This document shows, piece by piece, positions 38,019 to 50,478 of a stretch of DNA of 64,000 nucleotides. Source of the stretch: Daphnia pulex (taxonomy: Eukaryota > Arthropoda > Branchiopoda > Diplostraca > Daphniidae); the NCBI RefSeq assembly GCF_021134715.1, contig NC_060023.1:9176001-9240000 (forward strand), given 5' to 3'. Position numbers and translations under genes: made by a program. How positions within the stretch are numbered: the stretch's first letter is position 1; each line of letters begins with the position of its first letter. Under the pieces are notes generated by a model that had not been told where the DNA came from, made no database searches, and saw only the letters and a list, made by a program, of their open reading frames with translations.

Positions 38019-38318
38019 TTCTCAGCACCGGTGAATAAGCAATAAAGCGATGGAATATTTGCGTAAAATCGATCCATGGCGTCCTTTTTGTTGTTCCATA
38101 ATTAACAAACCTTTCGATCGTTATCGATGTTATAATTTCGCCAACACACATAACATTATTTCAATGTGACACCAAATGTTTTGGTAGGCATGGCAACGCG
38201 CACGTCAGCAGTCTGTGACGCAAGTGTAGTTCACCAAATAGTAGCACAACATCTATTTTGCTTGGTATTGATACAGATTTTCGTATGGAACGTTTTCTGA
38301 GTGTTCTACTTGGTAAGA

Positions 38319-39772
38319 TTATAGATTCTTTTCGGACGCTTGAAATTGGCAGAGAATAAAGAAATAAGTTAAAGTTGTCCCAATCAGCTGTCGAAATTTA
38401 AAAAAAATTGTTTGAAAAGTCGCCCTAAAATACGTAGAAAACACGGTGTTTTTTTGGTGTGAAAATTTACCTGCGGAAAGAGTCTCTTACTAATGTTGAA
38501 GTAACCGCTGGCGCTAATTTGTGGAATCGACCGTACCATATCCAGAATGAGAAATTTCATCTGTCAAGGAATAAGAGTAGTTTTTTAAACGGGATATATT
38601 GCGGTGTGTCTGGGTACAATATTTTGATACCTCCAGTTGAAATTTCTTAAATTTTTCGTCACTTGTGAACCTCAACATTTCTTGGAGAAAGTCTTTGGCC
38701 TGATGTGAGATAACAACAATTAGATTGATACAGTGAACTCTAAGTTAGAATTGACCATTTACCTTGCAACGGATGCGATCTGCGGAAAAAAACAACTGAG
38801 TTGCATGAATAAGGGAAAAAGATAAAAATGCAAAATCATTAATGTTGATTTCAATAGAAAATAAATAGAAGCTTGAATTAATATTGGCAACAAAAACAAA
38901 GGTTGTGGATAGAAGCAGCATCCAGCCAAAACAGTGGTTGATGGCATCGACACTTTCACAGACTGCGATGTATTTGCGCTTTACAGTTTGTAGGAATAGG
39001 CTTAGATCTCGATCGTTGGCTAGTTCGATTTGAAAGAGTTCAATTTGCTTCTGGATCAACTCAAAGGCCAGAGAAGATGCGTAGCAGTGTATGGTGTATG
39101 CAACTAAGGCCGTCGCTGGATAAATAACCGATAGGGTTGACATGAAGGTGATAAATATGCGGCGAGGGGAAGCCCCTTGGCTTGCCTGCTGAATCAGATT
39201 GACAACGGCTAATCCCAAAATCTATGTCAAAAACCCCAAAATTAAAGTGTGAGCTTTATAGTCATTTAGAATAGAGGTACCAATAAGATGGCGTAAATCA
39301 CAGAAAATGAAGACATTTGACGGATTCGAACGTAATTTTCCTCTGTGAAGATAATTTTAAAATGCTGAAAAGACTTTTTGAGCCTGTTCCATCGTAGGCG
39401 GATGAGAGTCAACAACATGAAATGAATTCCGACTCCATAGATAGCGTAGTTCATAAAATCAACAATCCAGTTCCAGGTGGCAGTGATTGTGCCGTAAATC
39501 AATTCGCCGCTTTCTTGATTATTGACTTGCTTCCATTCGTAGAGCACGAAATGTAAAATGTCACACTGGCTGATTGCGTGGGACGAAAAACAGACGCCCC
39601 CGTAAACGTACATCCACCATCGATGACGTCGGTTATCCCCGTCCGGCAAATCAACGCCTAGAATCCGAATCCATAAAATTAATGGACGGATACTCCATTC
39701 CCAGCATTCAGCAGTTGGCAAAGTCTGCCGGTCTTTTGTCTGGTCTTTAGGTGAACTTACTTGGGTGGCCAT
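38319..39772 (-). CDS. Gustatory receptor-like gene 6 (minus-strand array)
   Basis: Exons 39281-39772, 38763-39221, 38631-38699, 38471-38560 and 38319-38387 join to 392 residues in phase 0. Landmarks are CWEWSIRPLILWIRILGVDL near the N-terminus, CFGWMLLLSTTFVFV in exon 2, and LTYFFILCQFQASEKNL at the end. LTYFFILCQF is an exact TYhhhhhQF receptor signature. Exon 3 is 69 bp here, against 63 bp in the plus-strand array, and exon 4 encodes IPQISASGYFNISKRLFPQ, a sequence pattern of this second subfamily. The gene is complete with canonical splice sites. Confidence 0.87.
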
Positions 39773-40185
39773 TACTGTTTGACTAAAAAAGCATGGGCGT
39801 CATTTTCAGGAAGTGACACATTCCTATTTGTATTTCTTTTGTTTTTCTCCGGTCCCAAGGCCATCGATAAAGTTGAGTAATTGAATCAACATTTTGGTGA
39901 AGTGTTGGTTCGCCAAAATATAATTGTTTATCGATCCGCAATGTTCTGTAGTGTCATTAGTATCCATTAAATTTTAGTTCGATATCGGGACTTCGAGAGC
40001 CATATATTTAAAAAAGTGTTTTCATCAAGACACCAGTACAAATAGAATGGAATTACCGCGGGAGAAATAAAATTATGTGATACAAATCAAGGAAATTTAA
40101 TGAATAGATTCCTGTCTTGAATAGCTTTTCTAGCGAAAATAATTGCGTTGATTGCGATGATAACTTAGGTAAGATGATTAATATG

Positions 40186-41693
40186 TTACTTATAATATGA
40201 TTCATCATCTTCAGGATCAAGTTTCTTTTCGGAAGCCTTAAACTGGTGTAGAATGAAAAAGTAAGTTAAAGTCGTTCCAATCACCTATCCCAATAACATA
40301 AACTGTGTTAGAAAATTGAGTGAAGCATTTCTCTTCTATAAATTAACAAATTTACTTGAGGGAAAAGCCTTTTGTTCACTTTGAAGTAATCCTTGGCGCT
40401 GATTTGTGGAATCGTTTCCACCATATCCACTATAAGAAATTCCACCTGCCAAAATGACGATAAGAATAAGAATATAGCTGATTTTGTGGCACAATTAAGC
40501 TGGATGCATCCAGATGCCTTTTGTACCTCCAATTCGTATCCCTTTAACGGCTCATCCGCAAATTTCAGCCTCATCAGTTCTTTGATCATGTTTTCAGCCT
40601 ACGAAAAACTACACAATTTATTTCATCCTCATACGTATCTGCTTAAAAGGGTCACTACCTTGTTGGAAATGTGATCTGCAGCAAAGCAAATGAGAGGCAG
40701 ATGAACGAGAGCAAATGCTAAAAACGAAATATCCGCTACGGTCGTGTGATCCGGTAGGCCAAACACTGCGTAGCTTGCGTTGATAACAACCACAAAGAAA
40801 AAAGTCATAGAGAAAAGCAGCATCCAGCCAAAAGTGTTATTGATGGAATCGACCGTATCGCAAGCAATGATGTGTTTTTGTTTGAAAACACTCAACAAGA
40901 GGCTGACGTCATGATTTGGACCGTTGATTAGCTCAATTTCATAGCGCTTAATTTCCTTCCGAATCTCCTCAAAGGCTAGAGACGACGCGTAGCAGTGGAT
41001 AGCAAATATTACTATGGCTGTCAAAGGATAAGTTATTGATAGGACTGCCGTCATTTTGATAAAGACGCTGTGAGAAACTGAAGTTCCGGACGGCAAGGCG
41101 TAATCCGTTGAAGCAGCAAGTAGTGTAGAAATCTGTATGGAACAAAATCGAATTGTTGAAATGAAATTATTGACTTCCCATATCGTTCTTACCAGCACGA
41201 TAACGTAAATGACACCCCAATAGGAAATTTTGCGTATTCCAATGTAATTTTCTTCCGTGAAAATGGCGTTCAAACGTTGAAAAATTTCCATCGTATCGAT
41301 CCATTGGAAACGGATGACAGTGAGCAGCACCAGGTGAATTCCAACTCCATGAATAGTGTAATTTGTAAAATCAATAATCCAGTTCCAGTTTGCGGTTGTT
41401 GTGCCAAAGCCTAGGTCGTCGGTTTGGTATAGAAAAACTTGTAACCCCGTATTGAATAAATAGCGTAGAATATTAATCTGGCAAGAGGCGTGGAGCAAAA
41501 AGCAAAAGGCCCTGTAAACGGAAATATGCCATCGGTTGCGTTGGGTGGATGGAGTTGAAGTGTCCGGAAGATCCACGCCAATGATGCGGAGCCAGATAAT
41601 CAAAGGGCGAATACTCCATGCCCAACACGTAGTTGCAGGTTGTTGGATTATTGGTATCTCTTCTGAAAACCAACTTACTCGGATGGCCATCAC
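40186..41693 (-). CDS. Gustatory receptor-like gene 7
   Basis: Exons 41193-41693, 40659-41132, 40527-40598, 40356-40445 and 40186-40284 join to 411 residues. The protein starts MMAIRVSWFSEE (either Met may be used) and carries CWAWSIRPLIIWLRIIGVDL. It ends with LTYFFILHQFKASEKK plus an acidic tail (DPEDDESYYK) that is longer than in its neighbours. All five exons match genes 6, 8 and 9 in phase and nearly in length. The four genes are closely spaced and all read leftwards. Confidence 0.88.
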
Positions 41694-42073
41694 AGTTCGA
41701 CTAATATTACCACTAACACTTTTAAAAGCTTACACCAATCAAATTGCACTTTAAGTCAGCTAGCTTTTTGTGTTGACTCAGACTGAATAAAGCAATCGAG
41801 TAATTGACTTCCACAGCTGTCATCGGTTCATCAGTAGGAATGAAAAAGTAATTAGATTATGTCGATAACTTTTTTTAATTATCATATAGCTGTTATAGTT
41901 ATTACAATAAGCGAAGCTCACGTGCGTAATAAGGACGCGTTCATTTTATTTGACAGTTTGATCAAAAGTTTCATTTGCCTTTATTTAACATTTTTTTCGT
42001 ACAGAATAGGACGGGCTAACTACTGCCTGACAACTATTGTTGAAACTCGCGTAAGAATAATCACGACCTCCTG

Positions 42074-43581
42074 TCAAAATGATTGAACAGGACTCGCTTT
42101 CTTTTCGGATTCTTCGAACTGGCAAAGAATAAAGAAATAAGTTGCCGTTGTTCCAATCACCTGTTAAATGAAAACGCACTTTTTTAGAAGTGTCATTGAA
42201 CGATAAAATATTCATTGCCTGCGGGATTAGTCTCTTATTGACGTTGAAGCAACCGTTGGCGCTGATTTGCGGGATTTCATGCAACATGTCCGATATTAGA
42301 TATTCCATCTATCAAAAACTAAAAGTAGTTAATATCCTTTCACATATATTTGAACCGAAAGCGGAACACCGCCACATCTGGAAGCTAATTGCTAACTTAC
42401 CTCTATTTGATATTCCTTATTCGAGATTTTATCACATTTGTACCTCAACAGATCTCCGATCATTTCTTCTGCCTGACAAATAGCGCAACAATTTGATTTA
42501 ATTCTAAGATGTCTTATTTAAATTTGATAATGTCTTTGCATGTAGTACGTTATTGGTAATGTGATCTGCGGCGAAACAGACGAGAGTCAAGTGAACTAGG
42601 GCAAATAATAAAAACACCAAATCCCCTGCAGTTATCTGCTTATCCAGGGAGAAAACGACGTAGCTTGCATTAATGATAGCCATGAAGAAAAAGGTCGTAG
42701 ACAGGAGCAGCATCCAGCCAAAAGTGTGGTTGATTCCATCGACAGTGTCAGAGGCCAATATGAATCTATTTTTCAAAGTAAGCAATAAAATCCTGACGTC
42801 GCGACCTCGACCGTTCCTTAGCTGAATTGCACAGCGCTTGATTTTTGTGCGGATTAATGCGTATGCAACAGACGATGCGTAGCAGTGGACAGCAAATAGA
42901 ACTATAGTTGTCAAAGGATAAATGATTGATAAGGTCGAAGTAATAGTGATAAAGATGCTGTGAATAGATGAAGATCCTGCAGCCAAGTGGTAGTCCGTTA
43001 CTGAGGCAGCAACAAGTCCGGAAATCTATTTCAAATGGAATATTCGCAATTGAGATGAGTCACAAAAATCTTTTTCGATGAAACCTCCTTACCATTAAAA
43101 TGACGTAAGCTACGCCAAACAAAGACAATCTGCGTATTTGAATATAATTTGCATCGGGAAATTCCTCTTGCAATCGCTGGAAAATCTTCATTAGATCCTT
43201 CCACTGTGCCTGTACAACAGTCACCAATATGACGTGAACTCCGATTCCGTGGGCGACGTAATTGATGAAATCAATAGTCCAGTTCCAGGTAGCAGTTGTC
43301 GTGACAAATAGCAGCCCGTACGATTGTTCGAGCGAGACGTGTACAGTCTGTGTGCTATACAAGTAGTATATGCTGTTGATTTCACCGGATATGTGCAGCA
43401 GAAAACAAAAGATTCCGTAGGCAACTGTCAGCCGTTGATGTGGATCTGATGATGGTGAAACATCTGAGAGATCCACGCCTAGAATACGTGCCCAAATGAT
43501 TAAAGGACGAATACTCCATGCCCAGCCAATAATTTGTTGTTCGGACGTCTCTTCTGAAAATGAACTTGTGCGGGTAGACAT
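42074..43581 (-). CDS. Gustatory receptor-like gene 8
   Basis: Exons 43093-43581, 42549-43025, 42401-42472, 42219-42308 and 42074-42160 join to 404 residues, ending ATYFFILCQFEESEKKASPVQSF. The frame stays open upstream to 43650, but I chose the start at 43581 (MSTRTSSFSEE), which aligns with the starts of genes 6, 7 and 9. The donor after exon 4 reads CAG|GCAATG, so the last intron must be a GC-AG intron if the model is right. Using it keeps exon 4 at the fixed 90 bp and the 3' exon in frame. The array otherwise uses GT donors. Confidence 0.83.
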
Positions 43582-43937
43582 AACGGTTGGACTAACAAAA
43601 GCGATATGTAGCTCATCATCATGCGATGTTATATAAAGGGTCACTGCCATGTCCTTTGCGGTCTTTTGTTGTTTTCACTTTTAAAAAATTGAATTCTTTT
43701 CCAACTGTTGAGTAATTGAATGGATCAGTTTATTATGTTCCCATCAAATTACTCCGCGTACTCCAAGTACCATGCCGTGTGAGTGTTTGCTTGTGTCAAG
43801 TTAACAAATATAATAACAGAAGTTCTTGTTCAAATGTCACCGGGTTCTTTTAGAAATCACTTAACCGGCTTATGCTATTTCTCCAGAACTATACACAAAG
43901 TTTTCTGGTTCAATTTAAATTATCAGGCGTGTTTGGC

Positions 43938-45422
43938 TTAATTTTCAGTCAGGGTCACATTCTTTTCTGACGCTTCAAATTGGAAGAGAATAAAGAAATA
44001 AGTCAGCGATGTCCCAATCACCTGCAAACAAATATTTAGTTTAAAACGTGAAAAATTGTAAACTAATTGGATACGACGACCTGGGGCAAAAGCTTCTTAC
44101 TGACATTAAAGCAACCGTTAGCGCTGATTTTTGGAACTGTTAGTGACATCTCCGAAATCAGAGAATTCATCTGAAAATTAGCACGATAATTACTAATCTT
44201 ATTGTAATCAGGTATGACAACAATTATACAAACCAGCTGCATTTGAGATCCGTTCAACGTTTCATAGGACTGAAGACGGAAGAGTTCTTTGATGGCGTCT
44301 TCGGCCTTTAGAAAAGCAATAAAAGAATCCACCTTGAACTCACCATATAAATTCAAATGCGTTTCTACCTTTATCTGGACGCGATCCGCCGTGAAGCACA
44401 CGAAAATTAGATGAATGACAGTAAAAGTAGTAAAAGCTACGTCTGGCATGGAAATAATGTTGTCCAGTCCAAACAAATAAAAGCTCGAGTTAATAACGGC
44501 CAAATAGAAAAAAGTTATTGATAGCAGGAGAATCCATCCGAAACAATGGTTGATGCTGTCAGCTGTTTTACAAGCCAGAATGTGTCGCTGTTTGAAGGTA
44601 AGCATTAAAAAACGGACATCCTGATCTCGACCGTTCATTAGCTGAATTTCATTACGGTGAATTTCAGACTGGACTGACTCGAATAGGAGAGACGACACAT
44701 AGCAGTGGATAGCGAATACAACCAAAGCTGTCAAAGGATAAATGATTGAAATGGTGGACATGCAGCTTATGAAAATGCGATGTCCACTTGTAGTCCCCGC
44801 AGCCAGGTGGTGTCCCAAGGAAACAGAGATAAGTCCTAAAATCTGGGTTACAATATTGGGCAGTAAAATCGTCTTAAAGCAAACAAATGCGGCACGGAAC
44901 AATTTCTCATCCATCAATAAAAAAAATACATACCAACAAAATCACATAAGCAACTCCGTAGGTAGCTACTTTTCGAATTCGAATGTATCTTTCATCAGAG
45001 AACATATCCTCTGAGCGACGAAAGGTTTCCATTAAATTGATCCATCGCTTCCGGATGACAGTCAGCATTAACACATGAGTTCCAATTCCATGAACGGCGT
45101 AATTGATAAAATCGATAATAGAATTCCAGGTAGCGGTTGATGTTTCAAAATTTAATCCTCCACTTTGTTCGAGAGAACCTATCTTCAGTTTACCTTGCAA
45201 GTAATACAAAATATCAATCTGGCCAGCCAAATGACACAAGAGGCAAAAACCGCCATAAGCAATAATCAGCCAATGATGACGTTTGGCGGATGAATTCGAA
45301 ATATCCGATAAGTTTACACCTAGAATTCTGGTCCAAATGATCAACGGAAAAATACTCCAAGCCCAGCATTTAGTTTGCTGAACTTGTGGCTCATCTAAGG
45401 ACAAACCTACTCGGATGGCCAT
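43938..45422 (-). CDS. Gustatory receptor-like gene 9
   Basis: Exons 44934-45422, 44369-44842, 44234-44305, 44081-44170 and 43938-44021 join to 402 residues. The start MAIRVGLSLDEP parallels gene 7; an open extension to 45554 is probably untranslated. The protein carries CWAWSIFPLIIWTRILGVNL and ends LTYFFILFQFEASEKNVTLTEN. Intron 2 (44306-44368) is 63 bp, has no in-frame stop, and is a multiple of three, so unspliced RNA would still be read through. It is the 5'-most gene of the minus array. Confidence 0.86.
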
Positions 45423-46073
45423 TGCGGTTAGACTATAATGTTTGGCCGCTTTTGCTATGTTTTCGGTATTGTACAATCCGTTAATGTCATCAAAAGTAAT
45501 ATCGATCAATACAAAGTATATTAAGATTAATGGAAGATTAATTGACACATGCATCAGTTGAATTGGAAAAGATAAAATTTTGTCTTTTTTAATAATGAAC
45601 AGTGTTATTGATTATTGACGGCAAACGAATGTTCTGATGTTCATAAAATTACTCGTAGATCGATCGGTTGTCTGATCAAGCATTTTATTGGCGTATAGCG
45701 TCGGCTATTTAAAGACTTAAACCATTTAAAAATAAAAATAGCTTTATAGTATACCCTCTAATGCAATTTGAAGGTGAGACGACTTGGATGGAAACTGTGG
45801 TACATTTTTTGGGCAATGAACCCGGAAGGTTCTCAACGAACTGCGTCCGCGTTAATAGAATAGTGCAAAAGGACACGAAAATATCGTGCACTGTGTTCAT
45901 TTTTGAGCGGTAGATGTCGTCGTTTGAAAAAGCAGACGGCATTTTGAAAAAAAAATTCCTTTCGAAAAAAAAAAGAAAAAAGAAACTCATCAAATGTCAA
46001 ATACTGACATTTAAGTTTTAGCAGCAGTTACATCTACGTTCTACCCAGTTCCAGGAATTTTATTTTTGCAGAA

Positions 46074-47465
46074 ATGTTTGACCAATTTACCAAGAGTTTC
46101 TTAGCTAGAATTCCAGTGTCAAAGCTAGATTGGAAGGTATTGTGAAATCCACATGTGGTTGGCTTGCGGCTTCTTATGTCATTGCTTCAGCTCTATAACG
46201 ATACTTTGCCGAATATCAAATAACCATTAGTCCTTAACCAGTTTATCGAGGAGACTTTGAATCAGAGCTCCGAGTTAGGTCGAGTCAATGGAAATGAAGA
46301 TGAAATGTTCCACTGCCAAGAAAATATCCTCAACGCTACAGTGCATCACCCACTTAACTTGAAATACCCGCTGCCAGATGTTTATATTCACAGCTTCCTG
46401 AAATGTTTGATTAATATGGTATGACAAAAATTTTATATTCCTCTATTGTATTACATCTAAATTATCTTATGTTAAATAGGTGGAGAGATTTCACTGTGAA
46501 ATTCACAGTAACATTTTGGAAAAGTACACCAATCTTATCTGCAAAAACCTGTCTACTGTAGAAGCTGGGCATAGGTCGTTTATGATTGATGAAACTACGA
46601 GTATCAGCCTGAGAGAAAACATCAGCATAATTTCAGATGGGACAACAGGGCTTTGCACATGGCAGGTAATAAAATTCGTACATTTGGTTTTATGATAACA
46701 GCGTCTTCACGTACTGTTTTCTTTTTTTCCTTTTTTTATTTTATTCAGGCGGCATTCCATTTGGCCGAATGGTGCATTGCCAACCGCCAGAGAATTACCG
46801 GAATGACGGTCGTTGAACTTGGCTCCGGGGCGGGACTTGTCGGTCTTACGTGTTACAAAACATGTAAACCTGGATACATAACCATGACTGATTTTCACCC
46901 CAAAGTGATGGAGACACTTCGCTACAATCTTGAAAACAATCAGCTAATCGAAAACAGCAGTCCACCCATCGACATCCAGCCGTTGGATTGGATGGAGTTT
47001 CACACAAAAAGCGAAAGTAGTTTACAAGCTGATTTGGTCTTAGCCTCGGGTGACTATTTGAAAAAACTTCCGATTCTAATGATTAAAACGATTTGTAATT
47101 GACGTTTTGCGTGTCCGTTTCCAGATGTTGTTTTTGACGTCGAGTTGATTCCCGCCCTTGTGGGTACTCTATCCAAATTGCTTCATCGGCGAGACAATAA
47201 GTTGCTACCCTCTGCCATTGTCGCCTGTACGGAGCGCAACCAAGAAACCCTCAATCGTTTCTTGTACGAACTCGGTAATGTATTGGGAATCCCGTTTCAT
47301 TTCGACTCAAGTATAGTCACGATTTCGATCTCATTTCCTCATCTTTTTCTCTTTTCAGCCCAGCAAAATCTCACGTACGGGCACTTGGAGCACGCTCCGT
47401 CGATTTTCGCCTGCGAACGGAATTATCCAGTTAGAATTTATGAAATACAGTCCATCAAATGCTGA
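46074..47465 (+). CDS. EEF2KMT: Protein-lysine N-methyltransferase EEF2KMT (FAM86 family)
   Basis: Six exons (46074-46136, 46242-46418, 46480-46665, 46749-47049, 47125-47274, 47359-47465) join to 327 residues, close to the human length of about 330. The N-terminal FAM86 region (LLARIPVSKLDW-like start, HPL...YP) is followed by SYGTTGLVTW-like SDGTTGLCTWQ. A seven-beta-strand methyltransferase fold comes next, with the S-adenosylmethionine loop VVELGSGAGLVGL at residues 163-175. The family trimethylates one lysine of translation elongation factor 2. LDWMEF and ASDVVFDVELIPAL match the post-motif region of the family. The start is the first ATG of the exon and gives a human-like N-terminus. It is the only cytosolic translation-related enzyme between the receptor array and Polycomb. 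Confidence 0.93.
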
Positions 47466-50400
47466 AAATGTTTTCGTTTGTCATTCGACCGTAAGGACAG
47501 GAAGTTGGCCATCAGGGTAGGTACCAACAAAAACACGATGGCAAAGTTGACAACTGTGAAAGTAACGGGCCCTCCTTTAGGAAATGTGTCGTCTTCACCG
47601 TTGCCAAGAAAAGAGAAAAAAGAAGAAGTTGTTGTTGGTGATGGCCGAAAGTGCAGGTCGTATCGTGAGCTGATGGCAACCAAAAAAAAAAAAGAACTGA
47701 TGAATTAATGAGGTGAAAGTGTGCCGGCATACTTGCGTTGTAGATAGAGCCTACGTGTTATTATGACACACTAGCGCCGTCGAGCGCGCAAAAACCCATC
47801 AGGTATGGTTGCTGGCATTTTGCCCCTCTTTGCTTTATAGTTTCTTTGTCCACCATTTTATTTTTTTGCCAGCATAGAAAGAAAAAGAAAAGAGACAGAC
47901 AGACAGAAAAAAAAAATAATACTGTTGGGAGACTTTTCCTTGGGCTCTTTTCTGCAACGCTCTCCACTCTCTTATGTCTTTAATGCTAATTGTAGGTATA
48001 TAACGTTGAGAGCCAGCCAGCCAGCGCTTTCTATTTTCGCCTTATTGTTGCTGTGTGTGTGTTTATATATATTGTTTAGTTCGATTTCTGTTTTTCAGGG
48101 TTTATGTGTGTACGTTCTAATCTTGTCGACGACGACGAGACACCGCCTTCCCTTTTTTTTTTATTCTTCTATTATTTAAGGGGATGTGACGTCAGAGCCT
48201 AGGCGAGCACACACACAAAAACTGCTTTTCGCTTAAATTATTTCAATCTTGCAAGATCAATGAAACGGAGGGAGCAGATGGCTGGCTGTAACAACGCTTT
48301 GAAAGGAGGGGAATGACACACACGGCGAGAAAACAAACGTGAAACAGCCATCTGGTTTTTTGGTTAGATAGATCAGCTATAATTCGGGCAGGGCTAAAAT
48401 GGCGACACGGTGCCAATATAACAATCAAGAAGAAAACGGTGAAGGGGAAATTTATGTTATATATATATCTGGGAGATGTAGAAGAAGAAGAAAAAAGGGT
48501 CGTTCTCTTTGTGTCACTTTTGTGACCCCCATCTTGTGTGTACATGATTATACAGACGAGGAAGAAGAAGGTTACTATAAGAAAAGGATGGTAGCACCCC
48601 AGCAGGAACCCCCTCTCTCTCACTGGAAGCTTTTTCTCCCTATTATGCCAACTGCACAGGGGATCTTTGTGTGTTGACTGTGTCTACACACACACACACA
48701 AGTCCTACCAATATTCACAGCTGCTGCCGCAAAACATTTTTTTTTTCTTTCTTCCATCTCGGATTTCTGAACTGGGCGCGTGCCCCCGATTCAGCACCTC
48801 CCAGATCTTTTCTAAAGACACGAGAAACGGATGTCTGATGGAAAATTCAAATGAGAACAAGATCTCGCCGGAAGTTTTGGGTGTGTGTACTTGTTTGTTA
48901 ATAATCAAGTAGAAGAATCTAAATTTTTTTTCCTTCTTATTTTATAACTGTAGAGACGCATAAAGATGTGTCCTAGGAATAGGCAAACAAAAGAAGAAGA
49001 CAGATGGTAAGCTAGGGCTCCTCTTCCCCCCTGGAAAAGAAACTCACCTACATTTTAAACGGCCCTTTTCGAGCCCCCCATCTGACCCCCTCCCTTTCTG
49101 GGGCTTCTTATCCATCTCCATTTCCCTGGAAACAAAGGTGGTCGGAATTGACTGGAACATATCTAATAATTAGATCGCCTGACTCTCCGTTTTAATAGGC
49201 GTGTTGAAACTGTAACAAGGAAAGAAACAGAAAAAAATTGTAGACTAAAAAAATACAAAATTTATAGAAATATTTGGGTTTTATTAGGGGGTAAAGTTGA
49301 TTCGATCCGGGTGTAGTTGATTTACGGTCCAATGCGTTTGTCAATCAAATAAAAGTGACAAACCCCGGAGCTGCATCCTAACCTTTCATACCTGCTGCTG
49401 TACACGTTTTTCTTTCGATGCTGGAACAAAATATTTTTTGGGGAAAACAAAAATTAAAATGGGGGGTGCTCTTTGACGTTTACAAGTTGATCAAAAAATG
49501 TTGTTCCCCCTTATCATATAAACGTAATCATGAGAACATAAAAATAATAAAAAATGCTTCCTTATTTTGTAATAATATTCCTGCCCTTTTTTTATTATTC
49601 TTCCAGTGTTTCTTTGCAGACCCAATCACAAGGAATCGTGGTTATTTCACAATAGCCAAGAGATAGACACATACGTAAGAAAATGCTTAAGAGAGCGAAA
49701 AAAGACACATTTTGTTTCTGCCTTTGTACAAATTTGACTTTATTCACCCTCCTCGAGAAGAAGAAAAAATATTTCATTGTGAGAAATTTATATAGCTGGG
49801 TAAGAGGAGGAAAAAACTAAACATAAGATCCAATTTTTGGTGGAGGGAAAAAGGACAAAAAGTGAGAAAAAAAAATTAATTTAAAATGTAACACAGCCTT
49901 CAAACACAAGACACAAAAACGGAGGTGGGAAAGAAAAAACAGCGGGATATTTTAAGGTCAAGCGCACAGGAAAGAAGAACAAAAATCCTCCAGTTGGGAT
50001 CAATTTCATGAGAGGTTGATACAAAAAGAAAAATATAGACTATATGTATATAAATGTACACATACAAATTTACGCGCTCATATCCAAATCAATGCCCCGA
50101 TTTTGGCAATTTGTTCGAAAAAAAAAAATTAATTAAAATTTCCTTTTTGTTTGCCTTGTTGTTGGTCAATGCAATTTTACAAAATTAATTTATAAAAAAA
50201 ATATGGAAAAAATCTACAAGTATACCGGAACAACACGGTTTGCAAAAGAAAATTTGGGTGGGGGGATTCATGATTCAACAGTCATTGTTTGCTTCCTTCA
50301 TTTTCTTTAGTAACTCAACGGATATTTTCAATAACCATAATTAGGAGAAAAACATACTAAATCGCAAAAGAAAAAAAATTAATTTGTAAATCAATATTGG

Positions 50401-50478
50401 AATCTCACAATTTTCTTTTCAGTTACGTCGTAACACACAACTCGCGATTCAAAATAAGGAGAGATTGTAAATTTCTTT
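47466..50478. other. Low-complexity spacer, likely includes Polycomb 3' UTR
   Basis: Convergent gene ends meet here. The sequence is rich in poly-A, poly-T, GAA and CA runs, and holds no convincing coding frame on either strand. AT-rich sequence adjoining 50478 is probably 3' UTR of the Polycomb gene. Confidence 0.55.

Noticed and set aside
45423-45554. 44-residue upstream extension of gustatory receptor 9
   Set aside because: The paralogues start at MAIRV or its equivalent; the extension has no counterpart and is likely 5' UTR.
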